DNA of 64,000 nt from assembly GCF_015751905.1 (NCBI RefSeq), contig NZ_JADOUF010000001.1, positions 5,394,001-5,458,000 of the forward strand, written 5' to 3'. The notes beneath the pieces are model-generated. The model did no database searches, was not told the origin of the DNA, and saw nothing but the letters and a program-made list of their open reading frames with translations. This stretch comes from Longispora fulva. Lineage in GTDB: Bacteria > Actinomycetota > Actinomycetes > Mycobacteriales > Micromonosporaceae. Positions 1 through 8,004 of this stretch are shown here, in pieces. How positions within the stretch are numbered: position 1 is the stretch's first letter; the number at the start of each line of letters is the position of its first letter. The position numbers and the translations under genes were made by a program.

Positions 1-2043
1 TGGACTGGTCCCCACGGCGTCGAGGATCTCACCGGCCAGCGGCGCGCCCTCGCCGCGCAGGCCGCGCAGCCACCAGTCCCAGGACAGGGCCGCCACCAGG
101 TGCAACGCCAGCGCCGGGTCGGCGCGTGCCGCCCAGCGCACGGCGGCCTGCGTGTTGGGGTGCTCAGCGGCGAGCCGGGCGAGCCAGGTCAGCTGCCCGT
201 GTCCGCGCAGGAACGTGTCGGCGCGCCGGGCGAGGTCGAGGAAGTACCCGGCGTGCGCGCGGCGGAACCGCTCCTCCTCGCCGGACTCGGCCAGCCGTTC
301 GGCGCAGAACACCCGGATGGTGTCGAGCATCCGGTACCGGCCGCCGGCGTCCTCGATCAGTGACTTGTCGGCGAGGTCGGCGAGCAGTTCGTCCACGTCT
401 TCGGCCGGCAACCCGCATACGGCGGCTGCCGCTTCGAGGGTGAGCCCCCCGTTGAACACGGTCAGCCGCCGGGCCAGGGTCTTCTCCGCGTCGGACAGCA
501 GGTCCCAGCTCCACTCGACGACGGCGCGCAGCGTCTGGTGCCGGGCGGCGGCGGTCCGACTGCCCCGGGACAGCAGCCGGAACCGGTCGTCGAGCCGGGC
601 GTCGACCTCCGCCACGGTCAGGGACCGCAGCCGGGCCGCCGCCAGCTCGATCGCCAGCGGCGAACCGTCGAGCGCCGCGCAGATCCGCAGCACGCCGTCC
701 ACGGTGTCGTCGAGCGCGAAGTCGGGGCGCACGGCGGTCGCCCGGTCGACGAACAGCCGGACCGCCGGGTACCCGACCGCCTGCCCGGCCGGGGTGCCGG
801 GCGGCGGCAGCGGCAGTTGGCGCACCGGGCACAGGGACTCGCCGGTGATGCCGAGCGCCTCGCGGCTGGTGGCGAGCACCCGCAGCCCCGGGCACGCGCC
901 GAGCAGCCGGTGGGCCAGCCGGGCGGCGTGGTCGATGACGTGCTCGCAGTTGTCGAGGATCAGGAGCAGCGGCCGGTCGGTGAGTGCCGCGACCAGCCGT
1001 TCCGTCGGGTCCGCCGGGCCGCCCGCCGACGGCAGCAGGCCGCCCTCGCGCAGGCCGAGCGCCGCGAGCACCGCCTGCGGCACCTCCGCCCCGTCGCCCA
1101 GCGGCGCCAGGTCCACGAAGCACGCCTCACCCCGGCCGAGCCCGCTCGCCTCGATCGCGAGCCGGGTCTTGCCGGCCCCGCCCGGCCCGGTGAGGGTGAC
1201 CAGCCGGGTGCCGGCGAGCAGCGCCGCGATCCGGTCCAGCTCCTCTGCCCGGCCGACGAAGCTGGTCAACTGGGCGGGCAGCCCGAGCCGCTGCCGCGAC
1301 GGGGCGGCGATCTCACCCCGCAGAACGGAGACGTGTACGGCCGTGAGCTCCGCCGACGGGTCGGCCCCCAGCTCCTCGGCGAGCAGTCGCCGGGTGTCCT
1401 CGTACTCGGCGAGGGCTTCGGCCTGTCGGCCGCTGCCGGACAGCGCGCGCATCAGTTGCCCGCGTGCCCGCTCCCGCAACGGGTACTCCGCGACCAGCTC
1501 CCGCAGCCGCGCCACCACCTCCCGGTGCCCGCCGAGCGCCAGGTCCGCCTCCGCCCGGTCCTCGACGGCCGCCGCCCGCAGCTCCGCGAGCCGTGCAGCC
1601 TGGCCCTCAGCGAACGGCGCGTCGGTCACGTCGGCGAGCGCCGGCCCGCGCCACAGGTCGAGCGCCTCGCGCAACAGGTCGGCGGCTCCGGCGTGGTCCC
1701 CGGCGGCGAGGGCGCGCTGGCCGTCGCGGGCGAGCCGCTCGAACCGGTGCGCGTCCACGTCCTGCGGGTCGACGGCGAGCCGGTAGCCGGCCGGGTGGAA
1801 CTCGACCAGGTCGCTGTCGCCCAGTCCCCTGCGGAGCCGGCTGACCTGGGACTGGAGCGCGTTGGCCGCGCCGGTCGGCGGGTGTTCGCCGTACAGGCCG
1901 TCGACCAGGCGTTCTGTCGGGACCAGGCGGCCGGCGTCGAGGAGGAGCAGCGCGAGCAGACCTCGCACCCTGGGGCCGCCGACCGCAACGGGGGTCCCGT
2001 CCGCGTGCCGTGCCTCGACCGGTCCCAGGATTGTGAAGATCAC
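1..2043 (-). CDS. SARP/AfsR-type transcriptional regulator with NB-ARC ATPase (3' end cut by window)
   Basis: The protein starts at a GTG (2041-2043) and runs off the left edge, so about 681 residues are visible and the C-terminus is missing. The first ~90 residues form an OmpR-like winged helix (LGPVEARHADG near the start, then LLALLLLDAGR and LVDGLYGEHPP). A bacterial transcriptional activator (BTAD) helical region follows. A P-loop NTPase comes next, with Walker A GPGGAGKT near residues 285-293, a Walker B-like LLLILDNCEHV, and the NB-ARC/winged-helix segment. This is the SARP/AfsR architecture, whose members activate secondary-metabolite or stress genes. No biosynthetic cluster is visible in the window, so the target is unknown. 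The family call is strong; the role is inferred. Confidence 0.85.
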   Translation of the reverse strand, partial: MIFTILGPVEARHADGTPVAVGGPRVRGLLALLLLDAGRLVPTERLVDGLYGEHPPTGAANALQSQVSRLRRGLGDSDLVEFHPAGYRLAVDPQDVDAHRFERLARDGQRALAAGDHAGAADLLREALDLWRGPALADVTDAPFAEGQAARLAELRAAAVEDRAEADLALGGHREVVARLRELVAEYPLRERARGQLMRALSGSGRQAEALAEYEDTRRLLAEELGADPSAELTAVHVSVLRGEIAAPSRQRLGLPAQLTSFVGRAEELDRIAALLAGTRLVTLTGPGGAGKTRLAIEASGLGRGEACFVDLAPLGDGAEVPQAVLAALGLREGGLLPSAGGPADPTERLVAALTDRPLLLILDNCEHVIDHAARLAHRLLGACPGLRVLATSREALGITGESLCPVRQLPLPPPGTPAGQAVGYPAVRLFVDRATAVRPDFALDDTVDGVLRICAALDGSPLAIELAAARLRSLTVAEVDARLDDRFRLLSRGSRTAAARHQTLRAVVEWSWDLLSDAEKTLARRLTVFNGGLTLEAAAAVCGLPAEDVDELLADLADKSLIEDAGGRYRMLDTIRVFCAERLAESGEEERFRRAHAGYFLDLARRADTFLRGHGQLTWLARLAAEHPNTQAAVRWAARADPALALHLVAALSWDWWLRGLRGEGAPLAGEILDAVGTSP

Positions 2044-2142
2044 TGACTGATTCTGCCCCACGCGCCCCGGAAACGGGTCACCTGCCGATCCCGGCCGACG
2101 CACCCGGCCACGGCCAGCGCGCCTCCGCGGTCGACCCGCGCC

Positions 2143-2718
2143 TCAGGCGGCGTCGCGGAGTTCCGTGAGGACCCGGGCGCGGAGGTCGTCGAGGGTGAGC
2201 CCGGAGCCGGTAAGGATCCGCGCGGCCAGCCCCTCGCCCTCCCGGACCAGCCCGAGCAGCAGATGCTCCGAGCCGATGTAGCGGTGCCCCAGATGCAGCG
2301 CCTCCCGCAGCGACAGCTCCAACACCTTCTTCGCCCGGGGCGTGAACCACCGCCCGCCCGTCGCCCGGCGGCGGAGGAATCCCCGGCCCCGCTCCGGTTC
2401 GGCCGGCTGGAGCGCCCCTTCCCCGAACGTCTCCTCGACCCGGGCCCGGACAGCGTCGAGGTCGATCCCGATCGCCCGCAGTGCCGCGGCGTCGTCCTCG
2501 CCGAGCTGCCGGGGCGCTGAAAGCCGCCGCACCTCCTCGCGGACCCGGTCGCGGTCGACCCCCGCGGCGTGCAGCACCGTGTACGCCAGACCCGCCTCCG
2601 GGTCGAGCACCGCGAGCAGCAGGTGCTCTGTACCGACCTTGGCGGCACCGAGGTCCCGTGCCTCCCGCTGGGCGCGGACGACCGCCGCGCGGGCCTGGAC
2701 AGTGAACCGTTCGAACAT
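2143..2718 (-). CDS. Clp N-terminal (ClpC-like) repeat domain protein without ATPase
   Basis: 191 residues. Two copies of the Clp-N repeat are visible: FTVQARAAVVRAQREA with VGTEHLLLAVLDPEAG near residues 5-45, and FTPRAKKVLELSLREA with IGSEHLLLGLVREGEG near 123-165. They are separated by a charged linker. There is no AAA+ module, so it cannot unfold substrates alone. In ClpC/ClpA this domain binds adaptors and substrates, so a free copy could act as an adaptor or decoy for the cell's ClpC; that is an inference. A strong Shine-Dalgarno (GGGAGGA) precedes the ATG. The gene lies 34 bases downstream of a small HTH gene, surely in the same transcript. Confidence 0.85.
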   Translation of the reverse strand: MFERFTVQARAAVVRAQREARDLGAAKVGTEHLLLAVLDPEAGLAYTVLHAAGVDRDRVREEVRRLSAPRQLGEDDAAALRAIGIDLDAVRARVEETFGEGALQPAEPERGRGFLRRRATGGRWFTPRAKKVLELSLREALHLGHRYIGSEHLLLGLVREGEGLAARILTGSGLTLDDLRARVLTELRDAA

Positions 2719-2752
2719 CGTTCCTCCCGTGGACCGTGATGGTGTGGCCCCG

Positions 2753-2980
2753 TCAGGAGCCTGAGAGCGGCGGACGGCCAGAGTGCTTCTTGTGCACCGC
2801 CTGCTTGCTCACCTCGAGCGCTTCGGCGATCTCCTGCCAGGACCAGCCCTGCCGTCGGGCGTTGTCCACCTGAAGGGCCTCCAGCGCCTCGGCCAGCCGA
2901 CGCAGGGCGAGCACGGCTTTGAGGCCGGCCTTCGCGTCCGCTCCGCTGGCCGCCGTGGCGAGTTCCTCCGGTTCCGTCAT
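2753..2980 (-). CDS. Small helix-turn-helix DNA-binding protein paired with the Clp-N gene
   Basis: 75 residues. The C-terminal half carries a clear HTH: NARRQGWSWQEIAEALEVSK then QAVHKKH, near residues 40-66. The N-terminal part is helical and alanine-rich. It is the first gene of a two-gene unit with the Clp-N protein. Its ATG follows TAAAGT by 6 bases, with TTGACG 18 bases further upstream, so it is probably a leaderless mRNA. Two palindromes built on GTCAAC/GTTGAC cover that promoter, which suggests the protein represses its own operon. The target sites are inferred from position, not shown. Confidence 0.85.
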   Translation of the reverse strand: MTEPEELATAASGADAKAGLKAVLALRRLAEALEALQVDNARRQGWSWQEIAEALEVSKQAVHKKHSGRPPLSGS

Positions 2981-2982
2981 GC

Positions 2983-3027
2983 GTCAACTTTAGTTGACGA
3001 CCTCTCGGATCGTCAACCTAAGTTGAC
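2983..3027 (-). promoter_or_regulatory. Twin palindromic operator overlapping a leaderless promoter (HTH/Clp-N operon)
   Basis: Site 1 is GTCAACTTTAGTTGAC (2983-2998) and site 2 is GTCAACCTAAGTTGAC (3012-3027). Their centres are 29 bp apart, close to three helical turns. On the minus strand the arm of site 2 supplies a -35 (TTGACG) and site 1 supplies a -10 (TAAAGT, 18-base spacer) that ends 6 bases before the ATG at 2980. A protein bound at both sites would block RNA polymerase directly. Confidence 0.75.
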
Positions 3028-3126
3028 GCCTTCGGACGTGCGGAGCCCGCGGCCAGGTCTATCCAGATCAGTCGATTCCACGCTACGGTCGGGGAAGCAC
3101 CGCCCGTAGCGTCGGGAAGGCGGTCC

Positions 3127-4059
3127 GTGATGAGCGAACGGCAGACGTGGGCGCGACTCGACCCCGGGTTCTCCTGGGCCGGGGTGGCCGGGCTGCGGCC
3201 GGGAATCACCCTCGGCGAGGCCGCCGAGGAGTACGCGGCCGCCGGCCTGCCCGTCCTCCCCCTGCACAACCCGGCCCCCACCGCCTGCTCGTGCCGGCGG
3301 CCCGACTGCTCCTCCCCGGGCAAGCACCCCAGACTGCCCCGGGGCCTGCTCCAGGCGAGTACCGATGTCGGGCAGGTCAGAGCCTGGTGGCGACGGTGGC
3401 CGGACGCGAACATCGGACTGCGCACCGGCACGCTCGCCGACGTGTGCGACATCGACCGGCCAGGGCAGTTCACCGTGGTGCTCGGCCTGCTCGCCGGCCA
3501 CCCCCTCGGCCCGGTCGTGCGCACCGGCTCCGGCGGCTGGCACCTGTGGTGGGCGGCCACGGGTCACGGCAACCGGGTCCGGATCCTCGACGGCGTGGAC
3601 TGGCGCGGGGTCGGCGGCTACGTGGTCGCCCCGCCGTCCCGGCACGCGTCCGGCCACCGGTACGAGTGGCTCCGCCCGGCGGAGTTCCCCCTCCCGCCCT
3701 GCCCGCCCCGCCTGCTGCGCCTGACCTCGACCCCGCGCCGCTCCCCCGCCCCGGACCGCCCGGGTCCGCCCAGGGTCCCCCGCCCCCGCCGCGCCGAGGC
3801 CACCGCCTGGGTCCGCGCTGCCGTGGAGGGCGAGGCCCACCGGGTAGCCGCCGCCCAACCCGGCGAGCGCAACGACACCCTGAACGCTGCGGCCTTCCGC
3901 CTCGGCCAACTCGTCGGTGCCGACCTCCTGGACGCCCACACCGTCCGATCAGCCCTGACCACGGCGGCCAGGCACTGCGGCCTGGACGCCCACGAGACGG
4001 CCCGCACCATCCACTCAGGCCTGACCGCCGGCCGCCTGCACCCCCGAGGCCCGGCCTGA
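3127..4059 (+). CDS. Bifunctional DNA primase/polymerase (prim-pol) domain protein
   Basis: 310 residues, GTG start followed directly by ATG, with GGAAGG upstream. The N-terminal ~200 residues match the prim-pol/AEP fold of replication proteins: SPGKHPR (about 64-70), the metal-binding DID of VCDIDRPG (108-110), the GSGGWHLWW segment (about 134-142) and GGYVVAPPSRHASG. A proline/arginine-rich linker leads to a C-terminal helical domain resembling the PriCT-type tail. Such proteins usually belong to plasmids, ICEs or phages, but no integrase, replicon or att site is nearby. It may be a chromosomal or domesticated copy used in repair or bypass synthesis. It converges on the phospholipase gene with a 5-base gap. 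Confidence 0.8.
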   Translation: MMSERQTWARLDPGFSWAGVAGLRPGITLGEAAEEYAAAGLPVLPLHNPAPTACSCRRPDCSSPGKHPRLPRGLLQASTDVGQVRAWWRRWPDANIGLRTGTLADVCDIDRPGQFTVVLGLLAGHPLGPVVRTGSGGWHLWWAATGHGNRVRILDGVDWRGVGGYVVAPPSRHASGHRYEWLRPAEFPLPPCPPRLLRLTSTPRRSPAPDRPGPPRVPRPRRAEATAWVRAAVEGEAHRVAAAQPGERNDTLNAAAFRLGQLVGADLLDAHTVRSALTTAARHCGLDAHETARTIHSGLTAGRLHPRGPA

Positions 4060-4064
4060 ACCCC

Positions 4065-6578
4065 TCACCACCCCAGCGGCGCGATCTCCGCCGCCGAGGT
4101 CCACGCCCCGCGCCCGCCGGCCTCCGTCAACGCCCGCAGCCGCACGTACCGCGCCGCCGTCGGCCAGCACCGCACCACCTTCTCCGTCGCGTCGTCCGCG
4201 AACACCCCTGTCGCCACCGGGCTCCCCCAGGTGTTCCCGTCGGAGCTCAGGTACATCTCGTACGCCCCGATCCGGCCGTTGACCCCGCTCTGCCGGGGAA
4301 GGTAGGACACCCCGGTCACGGTCCGCGACGCCCCCAGGTCTAGCTGGATCTCGTGTGGCAGCGTGCCGCCCGACCACGCGGTGTGCCAGATCGTCGTCGT
4401 CGACCCGTCCACGGCGTTGACCGCGGCGTTGTTCGCCGCGACCGTCTCCTCGCTGTCGACGTAGCGCACGGTGCCGGCCAGCCGGCCGGACCCCATCACC
4501 GGGTCACTGGTGCTGACCGCCCCCGTCTCCATGTGCCCGGCGAACCGGCGGAGGAACCCGTCAGGACCGGTGACCGTCAGGTCGTACCAGTTGTTCGTCC
4601 CGCCGACCGTGTAGAAGTCCTCGGTGTTCGCGCCCGCCGCCACCGGGTACGACCACGTGCCCGGCCGGTTGCCGGCCCGCACCGTGAACACGCACGACGC
4701 GCCTCCGGTGTTGACGAACCTCAGGTACACCCGGCCCTCGGCGGGCGAGTACCGCAGCGTCACCTCGGGATTGGCCCCGCCGTTGGTGGCCGTGATCCGG
4801 TTGCCTACGAACCGCCGGACGAACCCGTTGGGCCCGTGAGCCGTCAGGTCGTACGCCCCGGTCGGCGTGCCGCCCGTGAACGTGTCGGTCAGCGTCTTGC
4901 CCGCCTCGACCGTGTACCGCCACGGCCCGTCGGTGCGGTACGCGTTGGCGTACACGGAGAAGTGCGCCCCTGCAGCCCCGGCGTTGCCGAAGTCGAAGAA
5001 GACGGTGCCGCTGGTGACCCGGGCGGCGACGCTCAGGGAGTAGGGCAGGGGCCGGGCCGGCCGGACTCCCGGTTCCTGCGCCGGCAGCGCCTGGGAGGCG
5101 GGCGGCGTCGGCGAGGTGGGCCGGGGCCCGGTGGAGACCACCGGCGTCGGCAGCGACGGGAAGGCGGCGTTCGCGCTGGTCAGGTCCAGGGCCGCCGTCA
5201 GGTCCCCGCACACGGCGCGCCGCCACGCCGAGATGTTCGGCTCGGCGACCCCGGTCCACTTCTCCAGGAACTGGATCACCGAGGTGTGGTCGAACACCTG
5301 CGAGCACACGGCCCCGCCCCGGCTCCAGGGCGACACGACGATCATCGGCACCCGCACGCCGAGGCCGATCGGCACGCTCAGCGCGATCTCGCCGGCCGTG
5401 GACACCGTGGACATCCCGTCGCTGCCGTCGCCCACCACCGGGGCGGTCGGCGGCGGCACGTGGTCGAAGAAGCCGTCGTTCTCGTCGTAGGTGAGGAGGA
5501 ACACCGTCTTGTTCCACACCGCCGGGTTCGAGGCCAGGGCGTCGAGCAGCTGTCTGGTCAGCTCGGCCCCGTTGTTCGGGCCGGAGGACGGGTGCTCGGA
5601 CTGCTGGTAGTTCGCCACCAGCCAGGACACGGCCGGCAGCCGGTCGGCGGCCACGTCCGCCCGGAAGGCCGCGGCGAGCTGGCCGGTGCGCTCGCGGCGC
5701 AGCGCCCGGTCGTAGAGGCTTCGCTCGGCGGCGGTCAGGGTGGCCACACCCTGGGCGAGCTTGCCCAGCAGAACATCCTGCTGTGCGGGCGCGGCTCCCT
5801 GCACGGCGTTGTAGAAGGCCTCGACCTTCGTGTACCCGGTGGACGCGAGCGCTTTCCTGGCCACGTTCATGAAGGTCACGAAGAACTCGAGCGGGTTGTC
5901 GGTGTAGTTGTCCCACTCCTGGTAGACCCGCCAGCTCCTGCCGGCAGCCTCGAGGCGTTCGGCGTAGGTGGTCCAGGAGTAGCCGGCGTGGTTGGCGCCG
6001 TAGGCGTCGTTGTCGATCGCGCGCCGGCCGTCGGGCTCGTTGCCGACCGTACCCGTGAACAGGTAGTTGCGGTTGGGGTTGGTCGGGCCGAACTCGGAGC
6101 AGTGGTAGGAGTCGCAGATCGTGAACGCGTCGGCGAGCGCGAAGTAGAACGGCAGGTCCCCGCGCCGGAACGTGGTCATGGTGCGCACGCTCTTGTTCGG
6201 CACCCACTTGTCGTAACGCCCGTTGTTCCACGCCGCGTGCCCGCCACCCCAGCTGTGGTCGCACCCGTCCATGTACTGGTCGTGCACCGGATAGGGCAGC
6301 ACGTACCCGGTCCCGTTGGGCTGCCGGAACACCGACGCGCCGCCCGGCAGGGTGATCGCGGCCGGGTCGTTGAAGCCACGCACCCCGCGCAACGTGCCGT
6401 AGTAGTGGTCGAAGGACCGGTTCTCCTGCATCAGGATCACCACGTGCTCGATGACCTCCAGGCCCCCGGTCGGGGCGGCCATCGCCAGGGCCTGTCGCAC
6501 GCTGTCGGGCAGCAGGCCGAACGCCGCGGCGGCCGTGGCCGTGGCCGCGCCGGCGCGCAGGAAGGTACGCCTCTCCAT
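4065..6578 (-). CDS. Tat-exported phosphocholine-type phospholipase C with discoidin domain
   Basis: 837 residues. A twin-arginine signal (RRTFLRAG, then an alanine-rich stretch) predicts export as a folded protein. The catalytic domain (about 40-470) has the family signature HVVILMQENRSFDHYYG, then SEFGPTNPNRNYLFTG, NYQQSEHPSSGPNNGAE and TYDENDGFFDHVPPP, as in bacterial phosphocholine-preferring phospholipases C. Two tandem DUF756 repeats follow (about 520-690), each ending in a GP-GF-RRF block. The C-terminal ~120 residues look like an F5/8 type C (discoidin) carbohydrate or lipid-binding module, an extra that many homologues lack. It should hydrolyse phosphatidylcholine-type lipids outside the cell to diacylglycerol and phosphocholine. 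It starts 3 bases after the HAD phosphatase. Confidence 0.9.
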   Translation of the reverse strand: MERRTFLRAGAATATAAAAFGLLPDSVRQALAMAAPTGGLEVIEHVVILMQENRSFDHYYGTLRGVRGFNDPAAITLPGGASVFRQPNGTGYVLPYPVHDQYMDGCDHSWGGGHAAWNNGRYDKWVPNKSVRTMTTFRRGDLPFYFALADAFTICDSYHCSEFGPTNPNRNYLFTGTVGNEPDGRRAIDNDAYGANHAGYSWTTYAERLEAAGRSWRVYQEWDNYTDNPLEFFVTFMNVARKALASTGYTKVEAFYNAVQGAAPAQQDVLLGKLAQGVATLTAAERSLYDRALRRERTGQLAAAFRADVAADRLPAVSWLVANYQQSEHPSSGPNNGAELTRQLLDALASNPAVWNKTVFLLTYDENDGFFDHVPPPTAPVVGDGSDGMSTVSTAGEIALSVPIGLGVRVPMIVVSPWSRGGAVCSQVFDHTSVIQFLEKWTGVAEPNISAWRRAVCGDLTAALDLTSANAAFPSLPTPVVSTGPRPTSPTPPASQALPAQEPGVRPARPLPYSLSVAARVTSGTVFFDFGNAGAAGAHFSVYANAYRTDGPWRYTVEAGKTLTDTFTGGTPTGAYDLTAHGPNGFVRRFVGNRITATNGGANPEVTLRYSPAEGRVYLRFVNTGGASCVFTVRAGNRPGTWSYPVAAGANTEDFYTVGGTNNWYDLTVTGPDGFLRRFAGHMETGAVSTSDPVMGSGRLAGTVRYVDSEETVAANNAAVNAVDGSTTTIWHTAWSGGTLPHEIQLDLGASRTVTGVSYLPRQSGVNGRIGAYEMYLSSDGNTWGSPVATGVFADDATEKVVRCWPTAARYVRLRALTEAGGRGAWTSAAEIAPLGW

Positions 6579-6581
6579 CGT

Positions 6582-7808
6582 CTACCTCTCACTCTGGTCG
6601 GGCACGACGGCGCCGCGGTCGTCGAGGACGGGGCCGGGGACGCCGTCACTGTCGACGTACCCGGTGGTGGAGCAGGGGTATGGCGTCGTGCGGGCCGGCT
6701 TCGGCTCGATGAACATCGGGTTGACGAGCCACCGCCCATCGGCGTTCGCGAACGCCCGGCACATCAGCTCGGTCTTGTTCCTGTTGACCACGAGCCGCAG
6801 GGCGGCGGCGTCCCGGACGAACGTGACGTCGGTGTCGGAGTCACCGGCCGCGAACACCTGCCGGTCGCGCTGCCGCTCGAACGCGCGCGGCCCGCGCACG
6901 CCGAGGATCTCCTGGTTGATGAAGCACCGCTTGCCATCGATGTAGGTGATGACATTCCTGGCGCCGCCGCAGCCCTCCAGCGTGTAGCCGAGCCGGCCGT
7001 GCCGGATCTCGTTGCGGATCCCGACCACTTGCCGCCAGTCGACGCCGACGCCGCCCGCCCACACCTCGACCACGGGCTGCGGGGACGCGGACACGATCCA
7101 CACGTCGAATCCGGCCCGCCGCATGACCGTGATCAGGTCACGCTGCTGGTCGTAGTAGCGGACCCAGGCGGTGACCTTGTGCGTGCCGACGACCTGGGTG
7201 GCGTCGACCGGGGCCGCCAGGTTCTCGGCGCGCGCGGCCTCGGCGAAACCCCGAACCTCCCTTTCGGTGTACCCGGCGACGAGCTGGGCCGCCCACGCGT
7301 ACGCCGGCTCCATCCGCCGGTGGTCGTACCCGTCGAAGGCAACCGCCCCGGCGGACGTCCGCCCGCCGTAGACGGCGAGGATCTCGTCGGCGCAGCCGGT
7401 GTCCGCACTGGTGCGCAGCGGTGCCCCCGAGCCACAGGCCGCCCGGAGTGCCGAAGCCGCAGCAGCGGTGATGAATGGACTGGTACGGCTCCAATCACCG
7501 GGCTGACGGACCTTGTCGTGCCGGAGCAGCCAGTACACCGTGGCGTCCCCGACGTCGTTCTTGACGACGGTGTTGTCCCAGTCGAACACGGCCAGCGGAT
7601 GCCCGCCCCGGCCGCACCGGCCGTAGCTGTCGACAAGTTCCTGGAGGTGGGCCCGGTTGTCTCCGGCCCAGGCCAGGCCCAGATCCAGGACGGGACAGCC
7701 GCGTCCGGCCAGGCCGGTCTCCGGCTCCGCCGACGCGCCAGGGGCGGGCGACGCCACCCCGATGACCGCGGCCAGCGCCAGGACGCCGAGCCATCGTGAA
7801 GTCTTCAA
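6582..7808 (-). CDS. Secreted HAD-superfamily phosphatase (phosphorylcholine phosphatase-like)
   Basis: Called from a TTG (7806-7808) preceded by GGAG at proper spacing, giving 408 residues. The upstream in-frame ATG (7868) would add a non-signal-like stretch. With the TTG start the N-terminus is a classical signal peptide (MKTSRWLGVLALAAVIGVAS, cleavage after GASA). HAD motifs: I, FDWDNT with nucleophile Asp76 and acid Asp78; II, the serine in IVSAS; IV, GDSDTDV (about 322-328). These resemble secreted phosphorylcholine phosphatases such as Pseudomonas PchP. It sits 3 bases ahead of the phospholipase C gene, so the likely pathway is lipid to phosphocholine to choline plus phosphate. The substrate is inferred from the partner gene. 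Confidence 0.75.
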   Translation of the reverse strand: MKTSRWLGVLALAAVIGVASPAPGASAEPETGLAGRGCPVLDLGLAWAGDNRAHLQELVDSYGRCGRGGHPLAVFDWDNTVVKNDVGDATVYWLLRHDKVRQPGDWSRTSPFITAAAASALRAACGSGAPLRTSADTGCADEILAVYGGRTSAGAVAFDGYDHRRMEPAYAWAAQLVAGYTEREVRGFAEAARAENLAAPVDATQVVGTHKVTAWVRYYDQQRDLITVMRRAGFDVWIVSASPQPVVEVWAGGVGVDWRQVVGIRNEIRHGRLGYTLEGCGGARNVITYIDGKRCFINQEILGVRGPRAFERQRDRQVFAAGDSDTDVTFVRDAAALRLVVNRNKTELMCRAFANADGRWLVNPMFIEPKPARTTPYPCSTTGYVDSDGVPGPVLDDRGAVVPDQSER

Positions 7809-7883
7809 TGGGCCATCTCCATACCAATAAGGTGAGCTCTTTTTAGCAGCGCCGCCGCCCCAGAACAAGACGCATGCCCATCA

Positions 7884-7895
7884 GTGAATATTCAC
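7884..7895. promoter_or_regulatory. Perfect 12-bp palindrome between divergent genes
   Basis: GTGAATATTCAC lies in the 196-base divergent gap between the phosphatase/phospholipase unit and the FAD monooxygenase. The surrounding sequence is AT-richer than its neighbours. It could be an operator for either direction; no regulator gene adjoins it. Confidence 0.35.
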
Positions 7896-8004
7896 GCGCG
7901 CCCAATCCGGCCAACCCGACAACCCACCGGAAACGGCAACTTCCTGCCAGGAGACCCGCCCGACGGCCACGATGGGCACAGGATCCGGACACCAGGAGGC
8001 GGCC

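Noticed and set aside
3127-4059. Prim-pol gene as proof of an integrated plasmid
   Set aside because: No integrase, replication origin, transfer genes or att repeats are visible; the gene alone is not enough.
4353-7799. Very long open frame (1148 codons) on the plus strand
   Set aside because: It is antisense to the phospholipase C and HAD genes, which have full domain signatures; third-position GC creates such shadows in this genome.
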